Source: UBA1672 sp050633505
GTDB lineage: Bacteria; Pseudomonadota; Alphaproteobacteria; Micavibrionales; Micavibrionaceae
NCBI GenBank assembly: GCA_050633505.1
Contig: JBOEGQ010000005.1
Coordinates: forward strand, 1-64,000
Reading direction: 5' to 3'
Length of the DNA stretch: 64,000 nucleotides
In this document: in pieces, positions 9,405 through 18,293 of the stretch
Numbering within the stretch: position 1 is the stretch's first letter
How the letters are laid out: each line of letters opens with the position of its first letter
The notes under the pieces: model-generated
The model's database searches: none
What the model saw: only the letters and a program-made list of their open reading frames with translations
Told to the model about the DNA's origin: nothing
Made by a program: the position numbers and the translations under genes

Positions 9405-9643
9405 GGCACCCCTGCTTTATTTCTTATCTATGCATACAAATCCGAGACAGACTATAGCACCAAATAATCTCAATATTCCATAAAATTATTATGACGTATA
9501 AAGCTTAAAAATACATGTGGAATTGCGCAAAATACAAAACAGTTGAAATGACTATACAATCCAGATAGAAAAACAGACAAGATACCCCTTGCGGTGTATC
9601 GAACTGGACATAACCCCGTGTGAATATAATATAGCAGGATTGC

Positions 9644-10663
9644 ATGAGAAGTTTTTTACCTCAAAATATCGATTTTAATGATAAGGCCATTTTAATTACG
9701 GGGGGGACAGGCTCGTTTGGTAAGCATTTCGTAGAAACCCTGTTAAAGCATTATAACCCGAAAAGAGTTGTTGTGTATTCGCGTGATGAACTTAAACAAT
9801 ATGAGATGGAGCAGTATTTATCGCAGTATAAACCCCATCCTGTTCGTTTCTTCATTGGCGATGTACGTGATCGTGATCGCTTAACCCTTGCACTAAAGGG
9901 GATCGATATTGTTGTCCATGCTGCGGCGCTGAAGCAGGTTCCTGCGGCGGAGTATAATCCCATGGAATGTATCCGTACGAATGTTATTGGTGCGGAAAAT
10001 GTCGTGCGTGCGGCGATTGATAATGAGGTTCAAAAGGTTATTGCCTTATCAACGGATAAAGCCGCCAATCCGATCAACTTATATGGGGCGAGCAAGCTGG
10101 CCTCTGATAAGATTTTTGTGGCTGCAAATAACATTGTTGGATCGGCAGAAACACGTTTTGCTGTCGTTCGGTACGGTAATGTTTTTGGCTCTCGCGGTTC
10201 GGTTATTCCGTTTTTCAGAAAATTGAAAGAAGAAGGCGCAGAATTTGTTCCGATTACAGATGAGCGTATGACACGTTTTTGGATTACATTAGAGCAGGGT
10301 GTGAATTTTGTGCTCTCATCTCTTGAGATGATGAAGGGGGGCGAGGTGTTCGTTCCGAAAATCCCAAGTATGAAAATCACAGATCTTGCCAATGTAATTA
10401 TACCGGGTGTGCCGCATAAGGTTGTTGGTATTCGTCCGGGAGAGAAGCTGCATGAAGTTATGGTGCCGTTTGATGACAGCCATTCCACATATGAACTTGA
10501 AGATCGATATGTTATCGAACCGTCTTTTAATTTCTGGGATGCCGAAGACGCGCAGAGATATCAGGAATTCAAAAAGGTTGAAGAAGACTTCTCATACGCC
10601 AGCAATAATAATAATGAATGGCTCAGTGAAGAAGAACTTGATGAGCTTATGGAGACCATTTGA
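9644..10663 (+). CDS. pseB: UDP-N-acetylglucosamine 4,6-dehydratase/5-epimerase (PseB)
   Basis: This 339-aa extended SDR enzyme has the NAD(P) motif TGGTGSFG (19-26), HAAALKQVP (92-100), catalytic STDKA (136-140) and YGASK (Y147, K151). These are the hallmarks of the FlaA1/PseB group, which dehydrates and 5-epimerises UDP-GlcNAc in the first step of pseudaminic acid synthesis. It is the first gene of the large glycan cluster. AGGA lies 5 bp before the ATG, and a TATAAT at 9625-9630 is close upstream, but too close to be a sure promoter for a leadered mRNA. Its TGA overlaps the pseC ATG (TGATG). The legionaminic-acid homologue PglF is much longer and membrane-bound, which argues for PseB. Confidence 0.92.
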   Translation: MRSFLPQNIDFNDKAILITGGTGSFGKHFVETLLKHYNPKRVVVYSRDELKQYEMEQYLSQYKPHPVRFFIGDVRDRDRLTLALKGIDIVVHAAALKQVPAAEYNPMECIRTNVIGAENVVRAAIDNEVQKVIALSTDKAANPINLYGASKLASDKIFVAANNIVGSAETRFAVVRYGNVFGSRGSVIPFFRKLKEEGAEFVPITDERMTRFWITLEQGVNFVLSSLEMMKGGEVFVPKIPSMKITDLANVIIPGVPHKVVGIRPGEKLHEVMVPFDDSHSTYELEDRYVIEPSFNFWDAEDAQRYQEFKKVEEDFSYASNNNNEWLSEEELDELMETI

Positions 10664-11817
10664 TGATGCTACCCTATGGGCGCCAATTAATAGATGATGA
10701 TGATATTCAGGCTGTTATAGAGGCGTTGAAAGGGGATTTTCTGACAACCGGCCCTTATGTTGCAAAATTCGAAGAAGACTTATGTGCGTCGACAGGTGCG
10801 AAATACGCGGTTGCGTGTTCAAATGGTACAACGGCGCTGCATCTTGCATGTATGGCGGTTGGTTTAAAAGAAGGTGATTGCGCGATTGTGCCATCGGTTA
10901 CTTTTTTGGCGACGGCGAATGCGGCGCGTTACTGTGGGGCGGATGTTCTGTTTTGTGATGTCGACCCGAATACGGGGCTTATGACGCCGCGGACATTTCA
11001 AAAGGCATTAGAAGAGGCACAACAACAAAATTTAAATGTGCGTGCAGTTTTACCCGTTCATCTGGCAGGACGACCTGTTGATTTGGAAGAAATTTGCGAT
11101 ATTGCCAAGGCACATCAGATTAAGGTTATTGCAGATGCCTGCCATGCGCTTGGCGGGGAATATAATAATTCACCTATCGGGTCAGGGGTGTTTGAGGATC
11201 TCTCAATATTCTCATTTCATCCTGTTAAAACCATTGCAACAGGTGAAGGCGGTGCGGTTACAACAAATGATGAAGCAATGGCGCAACGCATAAAAGAAAT
11301 CCGTCATCATAATATGATCAAGACACAGGATATGTTGCCGTGGGAATATGAAATGCGTGATTTGGGGTATAATTACCGTATTACGGATATACAATGCGCC
11401 CTTGGTATTTCACAGTTGAAAAAGCTTTCTTCTTTTGTTGAGAAAAGATCTGCGCTGGTTGCGCTTTATAATGAAATACTGCCTGATGTTTCGCCTCATA
11501 TTGATATACATCAAAGAGCTTCTGATGATGAGAATGTAAGTTGGCATTTATACTCTGCGCGTTTTGATTTTGAAAAATTAGGCATTCCGCGTGAGATTAT
11601 GATGCAAAAATTGAGGGAGCAAGGCATCGGTACTCAGGTTCACTATATTCCTGTACATACGCAGCCATATTATACAGAATTATATGGGCATAAAACATTG
11701 CAAGGTGCCGATTCATATTATCGTCGTACTTTGTCTTTACCATTATATCCATCGATGGAATTGCAAGATGTACGCCGCGTTATTGATATTATTATCCATG
11801 TTATTGCGGGGCAATAG
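10663..11817 (+). CDS. pseC: UDP-4-amino-4,6-dideoxy-N-acetyl-beta-L-altrosamine transaminase (PseC)
   Basis: A 384-aa DegT/DnrJ/EryC1 family aminotransferase dependent on PLP. The Schiff-base lysine is K189 in SFHPVKTIATGEGG. ACSNGTTALHLA near residue 46 is the phosphate-binding region. It transfers an amino group from glutamate to C4 of the PseB product. The N-terminus LPYGRQLIDDDDIQAV is typical of PseC. ATG codons at 10663 and 10666, plus a TTG at 10660, are all in frame; the ATG at 10663 overlapping the pseB stop is favoured. Position directly after pseB matches known pse operons. Confidence 0.92.
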   Translation: MMLPYGRQLIDDDDIQAVIEALKGDFLTTGPYVAKFEEDLCASTGAKYAVACSNGTTALHLACMAVGLKEGDCAIVPSVTFLATANAARYCGADVLFCDVDPNTGLMTPRTFQKALEEAQQQNLNVRAVLPVHLAGRPVDLEEICDIAKAHQIKVIADACHALGGEYNNSPIGSGVFEDLSIFSFHPVKTIATGEGGAVTTNDEAMAQRIKEIRHHNMIKTQDMLPWEYEMRDLGYNYRITDIQCALGISQLKKLSSFVEKRSALVALYNEILPDVSPHIDIHQRASDDENVSWHLYSARFDFEKLGIPREIMMQKLREQGIGTQVHYIPVHTQPYYTELYGHKTLQGADSYYRRTLSLPLYPSMELQDVRRVIDIIIHVIAGQ

Positions 11818-11819
11818 TC

Positions 11820-12791
11820 ATGAGCGGTTTGTCTTTTATTTCCTATACAGATCAACCGGAAGAATTTCTCGGTCATATTAAGGGCGCAAAAATAAAAGGT
11901 CTGCCCGATCCGGATCAATTCGTTTTGGAAAGTCGATATCGCCATGCGGAAATAGGGGCCGGTTTTGTAGATATGTCGTTTTGCGCAGTTGGTAAGAATG
12001 GCCTGGAGGCTGTTATTCTGGCGCATAAATTCAATGATTTTGTCGGGTTTAATGGCAGTGGCGCAGAGATTTTAATCGCTGAGCATACGAAGAAAAAAAC
12101 CAAATCTATTTTGGGATTTATGGTGCAATCCGCCCGTCGGGAAAATTGCAAAGTTGTAAAAATAGATGATTATGAGGTTGGGTTTGATTTATCCGTCCTT
12201 GGCCAAGAGGCGTTTAATCATAAGGCCATGCCTCATACAAGATTAAGGGCAGCTCAGGATTTAAACCGTTCGGAAGAGGCTGTGTTTTTGGATATCCGCA
12301 ATAGCTATCGCAGCTTGATTAATAAGAGCAAAGGCGAAATTTCTTTTACGTATGTTACACATGAAAATGCCGATAAAGATCTTTTTAATAATTTTATGGC
12401 GTTTCACAAGGAGACCGCCGGTCGGCAAACGCGCTCGACGCAAAGTTGGGACGTCCAATTTGAAATGATTAAGGCGGGGCATGCCGAACTTATTATGGGG
12501 TATATGGAACCCCATGGTCTTGTCTCATCGGCGTTATTTACGGATTATGGATCTGTAACATCCTATGCGGTTGCGGTATATGATCGATCATTGTTTGAAA
12601 AGCCGCTTGCGCATGCAAATGTTTATGAGGGTATCCTGTGCGCAAAAGGCCGCGGGCAAATGATATTTAATTTAGGTGTTATTCCCCCCTATAATCCCGA
12701 TCATGAAAAAGAGTATAATATCGGTAAGTTCAAGAAAGGCTTTTGCCGTACATTGTCCTCTTTTATAGAGTGGAATATACCAGTTCTTTAA
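11820..12791 (+). CDS. FemAB/GNAT-fold acyltransferase-like protein, possible stand-in for PseH
   Basis: A 323-aa soluble protein. Its C-terminal two thirds resemble FemAB-like/GNAT acyltransferases: HKETAGRQTRSTQSWDVQFEMI, then GLVSSALFTDYGSVTSYAVAVYD and a substrate-cleft strand IFNLGVIPPY. It occupies the place directly after pseC where pseH (the N-acetyltransferase making the 2,4-diacetamido sugar) is often found, so it could supply that step. It could equally add another acyl or aminoacyl group. The 2-bp gap to pseC suggests translational coupling. It is longer than canonical PseH (about 160-180 aa) and lacks an obvious acetyl-CoA P-loop motif that I can be sure of. Confidence 0.6.
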   Translation: MSGLSFISYTDQPEEFLGHIKGAKIKGLPDPDQFVLESRYRHAEIGAGFVDMSFCAVGKNGLEAVILAHKFNDFVGFNGSGAEILIAEHTKKKTKSILGFMVQSARRENCKVVKIDDYEVGFDLSVLGQEAFNHKAMPHTRLRAAQDLNRSEEAVFLDIRNSYRSLINKSKGEISFTYVTHENADKDLFNNFMAFHKETAGRQTRSTQSWDVQFEMIKAGHAELIMGYMEPHGLVSSALFTDYGSVTSYAVAVYDRSLFEKPLAHANVYEGILCAKGRGQMIFNLGVIPPYNPDHEKEYNIGKFKKGFCRTLSSFIEWNIPVL

Positions 12792-12814
12792 AACTGCATT
12801 ACAAGGAAAAAGAT

Positions 12815-13552
12815 ATGTCGCATTATGATACCTATGGCAGAATGGCGCAAAGCACTGAGGTGTCCAGTGTTACGCAGAATGGTCGTTATAAGGCACAACA
12901 AGATGCCGAACTTCACGTGCCGGATGACGTTATTCGAAAATTACAGCCAACGTCCCAAGATCATTTTCTGGATGTTGGGTGTGGATTAGGGTTGAACCTA
13001 AGGCCTGTATCACAAATGGTTGAAACCGCCACCGGATGCGATCATCCGAATGTTATTGCAAAGTTGAAGCAGGCATCACCTGATATTCAGGCAGATCTCG
13101 TTGGTGGTAATTTTCTGGAATTGGATTTTGCACAGAAATACACCAAAATATTGGCATATAGCGTTGTTCCGGCTTTACCCGACATGGATACGGTTTATGC
13201 GTTTATTGATAAAACGCTTTCCATTTTGGATCCTGCGGGACGTGTGCTTTTGGGGGATCTTGCCAATGTCGATAAGAAGAAGAGGTTCTTGGATTCTACG
13301 CGTGGTCAGGTGTTCCAGAAAAAGTGGGAAGAGTTATCATCCGGTCAGCAGCAAGATGATGATATATCGGTGTTTCAAACCGAACAAGACCGTGCAGCGG
13401 TGGTTATGAATGATGCCGTGATATTTGATCTTGTCGGGCATATACGCAAACAAGGGTTTCACGCCTATATCGTGGATCAACCGCAAAATCTGCCCTTCGG
13501 TAATACCAGAGAAGATATCGTGATTATTGGCCCGGAATATGAGGATCAATAG
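12815..13552 (+). CDS. Class I SAM-dependent methyltransferase
   Basis: A 245-aa protein with SAM motif I FLDVGCGLGLNLRPV (around residues 52-66). An acidic residue ends strand 2 (GCDHPN), motif II/III-like ILAYSVVPALPDMDT follows, and then RVLLGDLANVDKKKRF. The start at the ATG at 12815 (MSHYDTYGRMAQ) has AAGGAAAA about 8 bp upstream; an earlier in-frame start at 12743 would overlap the preceding gene by about 50 bp and is less likely. Within the glycan operon it probably O- or N-methylates a sugar or a nonulosonic acid, but the acceptor cannot be read from the sequence. Confidence 0.75.
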   Translation: MSHYDTYGRMAQSTEVSSVTQNGRYKAQQDAELHVPDDVIRKLQPTSQDHFLDVGCGLGLNLRPVSQMVETATGCDHPNVIAKLKQASPDIQADLVGGNFLELDFAQKYTKILAYSVVPALPDMDTVYAFIDKTLSILDPAGRVLLGDLANVDKKKRFLDSTRGQVFQKKWEELSSGQQQDDDISVFQTEQDRAAVVMNDAVIFDLVGHIRKQGFHAYIVDQPQNLPFGNTREDIVIIGPEYEDQ

Positions 13553-13555
13553 ATC

Positions 13556-14929
13556 ATGAACAAAGGTGCGCATATTATTGTTGGTGGTGGCCTCGCCGGT
13601 TTATTCAGTGCAAAGGTCTTGTTGGATCGTGGGTGTTCTGACATTTATATTATTGAAAAATCTGATGATGTCGGTGGGTTGTTGCAACATATCACCGTCA
13701 AAGATCCATTGAATGACGGGCGGAATTTTGTTTTTGATCACGGAACCCATTTTGTGTTGGAGCCTAACCACCCTGATATTCGTCGTTTGATGCGAGAAGA
13801 CCTTGATCCGGTAGATTACCATTCCTTCACTGAGAGCCTTCAAGAAGCGCATGTCTTGAACGGAAAGCTGTATGAGCAAAGCGGCTGTGCGAGTTTGAGT
13901 GTTTTTTCAGAAGATATACAAAACAATATCAAAAATGAATTGCATGAATTGCGTAATGGCGCGGCAGATGAGGGCGTCGTTGAAAACTTTCGTGATGAGT
14001 GCTTGCGCAGATATGGTCAAACGGCAACAGATTTAATATATGCGCCGGCGTATAAAAAATTCGCAGGTCTGGATCTGGAAGACTTGGATGTATTTATGGC
14101 GAATTTCTTTGCCCCCGGGCGTTTGATTGCCTTTGATCGCCAAGAATCTATCGACCTAAAAGAAAAAGATGCAGATTGGGATTGGCGTATTGCATATGCA
14201 GATTGTGAGGATAGCACCTCTGACATCACGAAATACTATCCGAAGGTCGGCGGCATAGGGCGTTGGCTGCAGGCGGTGTCTGATGATTTGAAGGCACGGG
14301 GCGTGCGTATTCTAACAAATACGACCATTACAGATATGCAATCAAATGGATCTGAGATAGAGGGTGTGACTCTATCATCCGGTGAGACATTGTCTTGCGC
14401 ACAGCTGGTCTGGTCTTTGCCGTCTATTTTTTTGGCCATGCAAACCAATACGCCTGTGCCATCGCAAAAACCCATTATGCGGCAGGTCTCATTGGTTCAT
14501 TTGTTGGTCGATGAAAAACCGATTGAACGTCCGCATTGGGTGACTGTGTATGATGAAAAACTGTTAAGCTATCGGATAACGCTTTATGATAATTTTGCGC
14601 CATCTGATGAGGGTGCATATCGTATAACGGTTGAGATTCTTCATGGTGCAGAATTTCAAGAGGATCAAGATGCGTTAGAAGATCAGATTTTTGAAGAACT
14701 AAAAGATCTGGGTATTCTATCTAAAACATCGTGTAAATTATGGTCGGGCAGCAGTAAAAAACCGGACGGTTTTCCGATTCTATCATCGTCTCATAAACAA
14801 ACCTATATTGAACAAACACAAATCCTGGAACAAAAATATGAGAATATCGCCATTGTCGGGCGTCGTCCTGATACGGGCGGTGGGCAATTGGCCGTGATGA
14901 CTTATATTTGGGATAATCTAAAAGGCTAG
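13556..14929 (+). CDS. FAD-dependent amine-oxidase/UDP-galactopyranose-mutase-like oxidoreductase
   Basis: The 457-aa protein begins with a dinucleotide-binding fold, IIVGGGLAGLFSAKVLL, followed by IIEKSDDVGGLLQ, the classic FAD motif and GG doublet. Its C-terminus has NIAIVGRRPDTGGGQLAV, the second FAD-contact segment of the NAD(P)-binding Rossmann/amine-oxidase group. Proteins of this type in polysaccharide loci include UDP-Galp mutase and protoporphyrinogen-oxidase-like sugar oxidoreductases. The Glf signatures are not complete, so the substrate is open. It is tightly packed: 3 bp after the methyltransferase and 12 bp before the next gene. Confidence 0.7.
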   Translation: MNKGAHIIVGGGLAGLFSAKVLLDRGCSDIYIIEKSDDVGGLLQHITVKDPLNDGRNFVFDHGTHFVLEPNHPDIRRLMREDLDPVDYHSFTESLQEAHVLNGKLYEQSGCASLSVFSEDIQNNIKNELHELRNGAADEGVVENFRDECLRRYGQTATDLIYAPAYKKFAGLDLEDLDVFMANFFAPGRLIAFDRQESIDLKEKDADWDWRIAYADCEDSTSDITKYYPKVGGIGRWLQAVSDDLKARGVRILTNTTITDMQSNGSEIEGVTLSSGETLSCAQLVWSLPSIFLAMQTNTPVPSQKPIMRQVSLVHLLVDEKPIERPHWVTVYDEKLLSYRITLYDNFAPSDEGAYRITVEILHGAEFQEDQDALEDQIFEELKDLGILSKTSCKLWSGSSKKPDGFPILSSSHKQTYIEQTQILEQKYENIAIVGRRPDTGGGQLAVMTYIWDNLKG

Positions 14930-14941
14930 GGCTTAGTTTCA

Positions 14942-16615
14942 ATGTCACAACAACAAAAATATGAGCTGGATATCCATAAAATGGATATTGATGAAAACGG
15001 GGTGCAGGATTTTCTGTGGCTTGTTTCCTATGGTGAGCGCGATAAATTCTTTCAGGGCTTATTACAAGGATATATGGATCAGTTTGCCAAATGTGAAACG
15101 TGTAAAGATGATCTGCCATATTACGTTAACCAGTGTGAAACATGTGATGAGGTTCTGCCATATAAATTTGCCGCAAAATATTTCATGAATGAGGCTTTGG
15201 CGGTTTTTAATGCCGATCTTTTAAAGGCGCGGTTTGATCAATCGTCATATATCCCGTCATACAAAGAAGACTGGCGGTTATGGTCTTCTGTATTTGAAGG
15301 AAAAACACCGGAGTTTCCCGCATCTTTATCTGCCCTTAAAAATGGGCCTAATTATAAAAAACCTGGTCAAAAGGTAGATGTTTTCAAGAAAATCAAACGT
15401 GTTTTGTCTGTCTTGAATTTTAAAAAGGGCGGCATGGGGCTTGGGAATTTAAAGATCAAGCCTATGACCACAGATGTGTTGCAAAATGATATTATCGCAA
15501 CGCAGCGAACCGGTCTGATACAAGAACATGCCGGTAGGGTTGAGCAGGATGTTGTCTTTTGTCGATCGCATCGATGGTTCCGCAGTATTAGTGACGATGA
15601 ATTGGCGAAAAGGCTTTCATGTGGGAATAAGGGTCTTGAAGATAATATTATCTCGGTTGTTGAGGGGCTGTATCAAGAACATGGTCTGACGCTTTCAGAT
15701 CCGTCTTTGTCATATTTGAGGGGGTATTTACAGACTACTGCGGCTTTGGTCGGAATACACCATGATAATCTTATGGGGATACCGGAACAATTGCCTCACA
15801 ATATCTGGATTGGAACCGGTGGAAATATATGGGATGCCTTGCTGCGACATGCCTGTTTACAAACAAATAATGAGATTGCGGTTGGTCATGATCATGGTGC
15901 GGGTTTGGCGCATGTTAATAATCCTCTGATGGGCTTTAGAGAATTATGGGGTTGTAAGGAATTTGTGTGTTTGAATGCAAATCAGGCAAATGAAATGTCT
16001 ACGTCTATGGGCGATTGGCCTTGTTTCGTAGAAAATAAGGCGCAGATGATTGGCTGGGATAGTGAGGATTCTGTGGCTGAGTTTAAGAAATTTCTGGCGC
16101 CCTCTTTTAAGGTTAAAACGGTGATTGTTCTCGCAACGCTATATGGTGGAGACCGTGTATGGATCGGGCCGTGTGCGCCCGATATTGTCCATGCCGATTG
16201 GCAGGCACGTGTTATAGCCAAACTGCGTGCATGGGGGTATAATGTCATTTTGAAAGTTCACCCAGAAACACCTGTACCTCCGCCGCCGATATTGGAGAAA
16301 CTTGGTGCAGAAATTCGTTCTGAACCATTAGAGGATATGGTTGAAGAAGGGGATGTGGTTTTATTTGATTGCCTTTATACCTCTGTATTTCGGTCAGTTT
16401 TATCGACCAATGTTCCGATGGTTTTGATTGATTTCTATGACCATCCATGGACAGAAAAGGCGCTGGGTTTGTTTGATAAAAGGGCGGATCTGGTCAAAGG
16501 TGACTTTGATGAGCAGAACAGGGCGCAGGTCAACTGGACAGATTTAGAACATGCGATCGGGACAAGTGCGGATAAAGCCAATAATCATGAGTTCTTTAAA
16601 TATTACTATGGGTAG
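14942..16615 (+). CDS. Unknown surface-carbohydrate protein, GT-B/CDP-glycerol-transferase-like, with N-terminal CxxC pairs
   Basis: A 557-aa protein without signal peptide. Residues 51-68 hold two CETC motifs (C51, C54, C65, C68) spaced as CxxC-x10-CxxC, encoded by a 42-bp near-duplicate; they could bind zinc. The C-terminal part (about 290-530) has a GT-B-like layout: VIVLATLYGGDRVWIG, a NVILKVHPETP segment as in CDP-glycerol glycerophosphotransferase or Kps-type enzymes, and VVLFDCLYTSVFRSVLSTNVPMV. I infer a transferase acting on a surface polymer or flagellin. The last gene before the inverted sulfotransferase; 6 bp separate the converging stops. Confidence 0.5.
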   Translation: MSQQQKYELDIHKMDIDENGVQDFLWLVSYGERDKFFQGLLQGYMDQFAKCETCKDDLPYYVNQCETCDEVLPYKFAAKYFMNEALAVFNADLLKARFDQSSYIPSYKEDWRLWSSVFEGKTPEFPASLSALKNGPNYKKPGQKVDVFKKIKRVLSVLNFKKGGMGLGNLKIKPMTTDVLQNDIIATQRTGLIQEHAGRVEQDVVFCRSHRWFRSISDDELAKRLSCGNKGLEDNIISVVEGLYQEHGLTLSDPSLSYLRGYLQTTAALVGIHHDNLMGIPEQLPHNIWIGTGGNIWDALLRHACLQTNNEIAVGHDHGAGLAHVNNPLMGFRELWGCKEFVCLNANQANEMSTSMGDWPCFVENKAQMIGWDSEDSVAEFKKFLAPSFKVKTVIVLATLYGGDRVWIGPCAPDIVHADWQARVIAKLRAWGYNVILKVHPETPVPPPPILEKLGAEIRSEPLEDMVEEGDVVLFDCLYTSVFRSVLSTNVPMVLIDFYDHPWTEKALGLFDKRADLVKGDFDEQNRAQVNWTDLEHAIGTSADKANNHEFFKYYYG

Positions 16616-16621
16616 GCCGTC

Positions 16622-17449
16622 TTAATCCCACGTGAAATTCTTTCCTAAGAGCTTTGACAGTTCTGCGTTATGTGGTTTGAAGTGTTCTTTCAAATTGTTA
16701 TAGAGTACATCCGGTATTTCTCGTTTTCTCCCGGTATTTCTCGGAGAAAGGTCATCCGGTCGAAAGTTCGGATCAATGTTCAGAAATGCAAAAATTTCTT
16801 TTAAAGTCGTCAGTGGATCTGCAAAATAATCTTCTGATTTGGCGATATAGATTTGCTCTTTATCAAAATGCTTAAAATACTGTTCGATTTGTTGCGCGTA
16901 ATATCCACGTGATTTGTAGCTATAGACCTTTAGGGGATGCCCGGGACGGTAAAGCGAGGTTTCAGACATATTGTCAAGCAGGGGGGTAATGCGCTCTTCT
17001 TCCTTTGCGAAAGCCTCTTCAATGTCCAGATCTTCAAATCCTCTGTTTTTATAGTGGAAATAATGGGAAATCGCGCGATCGCAAGGATCTCTGAGCAGTG
17101 CAATAATCTTAACATCAGGCATCAGTTTTTTTATGCGCTCTGCCGCGCGCGGATCATATATATAGAATGTTGATTTTTCGCCTGTGATTTGGTTTTTCTC
17201 CTGAAAGCGAAGGGGGAAATGGGCACGATACCATAATGCATTTTTATGCCAGTTTTCTTCGAAGTAATGCAGAGATGAATTCAGCGGCGCGGTGAATTGC
17301 GGGTGCTGCGCCAATTGCGCATAGAGCGTATCAGTACCGCCCTTTTCCGTGCCGATGATAAGAACATCTGGAAGTTTCCGAAGACATGATGTAGCATGGC
17401 GAAACACTTTGACACCGACTGTCCTAATATCAGAAGAATATAAATTCAT
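16622..17449 (-). CDS. Sulfotransferase domain protein (PAPS-dependent)
   Basis: The 275-aa protein has the 5'-phosphosulfate-binding loop LIIGTEKGGTDTLYAQL (K36) and the 3'-phosphate motif LLRDPCDRAISHYFHY, followed by EKSTFYIYDP. These are features of heparan/Nod-type sulfotransferases that move sulfate from PAPS to a sugar hydroxyl or amine. It is the only gene of the 25-kb cluster on the minus strand. It starts just 9 bp from the start of the divergent PIG-L gene and ends 6 bp from the convergent neighbour. Opposite orientation suggests separate expression or late acquisition. It may sulfate the glycan made here. Confidence 0.82.
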   Translation of the reverse strand: MNLYSSDIRTVGVKVFRHATSCLRKLPDVLIIGTEKGGTDTLYAQLAQHPQFTAPLNSSLHYFEENWHKNALWYRAHFPLRFQEKNQITGEKSTFYIYDPRAAERIKKLMPDVKIIALLRDPCDRAISHYFHYKNRGFEDLDIEEAFAKEEERITPLLDNMSETSLYRPGHPLKVYSYKSRGYYAQQIEQYFKHFDKEQIYIAKSEDYFADPLTTLKEIFAFLNIDPNFRPDDLSPRNTGRKREIPDVLYNNLKEHFKPHNAELSKLLGKNFTWD

Positions 17450-17458
17450 AACGTCTCG

Positions 17459-18283
17459 ATGGATATGAAAAAACTATATCGACATCTTTCCTATTATTTT
17501 CTTACGAAAAAAGCGTTTCGTTTTCTGTTGGATGACTGGTCTCCAGCCTTTGAAGACCTGAAAATATCTGCCGACATAATTAGCACTTTGCGTTTTTCAA
17601 AGCAAATCAAAACATTGGAGGTTGAAGCGCCAACAGGAGGAGATCTTTTGATTATTGCGCCCCATCCGGATGATGAGATGATCGGACCGGGTGGTACAAT
17701 TCTAAAGGCGGTAAAGTCGGGGGCGAAGGTCTCCATATTATATCTGACATCCGGCGCGAAACATGAGGAGAAGGCACGCGAAGAAGAGTGTGTAAAGATC
17801 GCAGACGCAATAGGTGCTAACATTATCGGTTTTTTAAGACGGAAACCAAAACACATGAAATGTGATGATGCATTGGTAGATATCGTCGCAGATGCGATCA
17901 ACAAACACGGAAAGAACGGCGTATTTATTCCGTTTTTATTTGATGATCATCCGGATCATAAAATTGTTAGTGATATTTTGTATAAGGCATATTTAGACAA
18001 AAAGATTTCAGGTAAAATGTCTGTTTGGGCCTATCAGGTTTATACTTCTCTTTTGCCGAATATTGTGGTGGACATAACAGATGTTATGCCAGAGAAAAAA
18101 GAGATGATTGATATATATCAGTCTCAATTTTATTGCAGGGAATGGAGCCATTATACCGCCGGTCTTAACGCGTATAATTGCCGATATCTGAAACAGCGTA
18201 ATGATGAGGCATATGCCGAAATCTTTTTACAGCTTCCGATGCATGCTTATGCAGAGCTATGTGAGAAAACATACAACAAATAG
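17459..18283 (+). CDS. PIG-L family zinc deacetylase
   Basis: The 274-aa protein carries IIAPHPDDEMIGPGG (H69, P70, D71, D72, E73), the zinc site of PIG-L/LmbE/MshB deacetylases, and later DDHPDH with the third metal histidine. These enzymes remove N-acetyl groups from GlcNAc-containing substrates. Next to a sulfotransferase, a deacetylase could expose an amine for N-sulfation, as in heparan or Nod-factor chemistry; that is inference. The start overlaps the intergenic space with the divergent sulfotransferase (9 bp), so the promoters must lie inside the opposite genes or the gene is read from the upstream operon. Confidence 0.82.
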   Translation: MDMKKLYRHLSYYFLTKKAFRFLLDDWSPAFEDLKISADIISTLRFSKQIKTLEVEAPTGGDLLIIAPHPDDEMIGPGGTILKAVKSGAKVSILYLTSGAKHEEKAREEECVKIADAIGANIIGFLRRKPKHMKCDDALVDIVADAINKHGKNGVFIPFLFDDHPDHKIVSDILYKAYLDKKISGKMSVWAYQVYTSLLPNIVVDITDVMPEKKEMIDIYQSQFYCREWSHYTAGLNAYNCRYLKQRNDEAYAEIFLQLPMHAYAELCEKTYNK

Positions 18284-18293
18284 CAGACGATGA

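Noticed and set aside
9605..9632. pseB promoter TGGACA ... TAATAT/TATAAT
   Set aside because: The -10 would put the transcript start at or after the ribosome binding site; spacing to the -35 is 14-16 bp. Not firm enough to list.
12743..12814. Upstream start of the methyltransferase
   Set aside because: It overlaps the previous gene by about 50 bp and adds residues unlike any methyltransferase; the ATG at 12815 has AAGGA.
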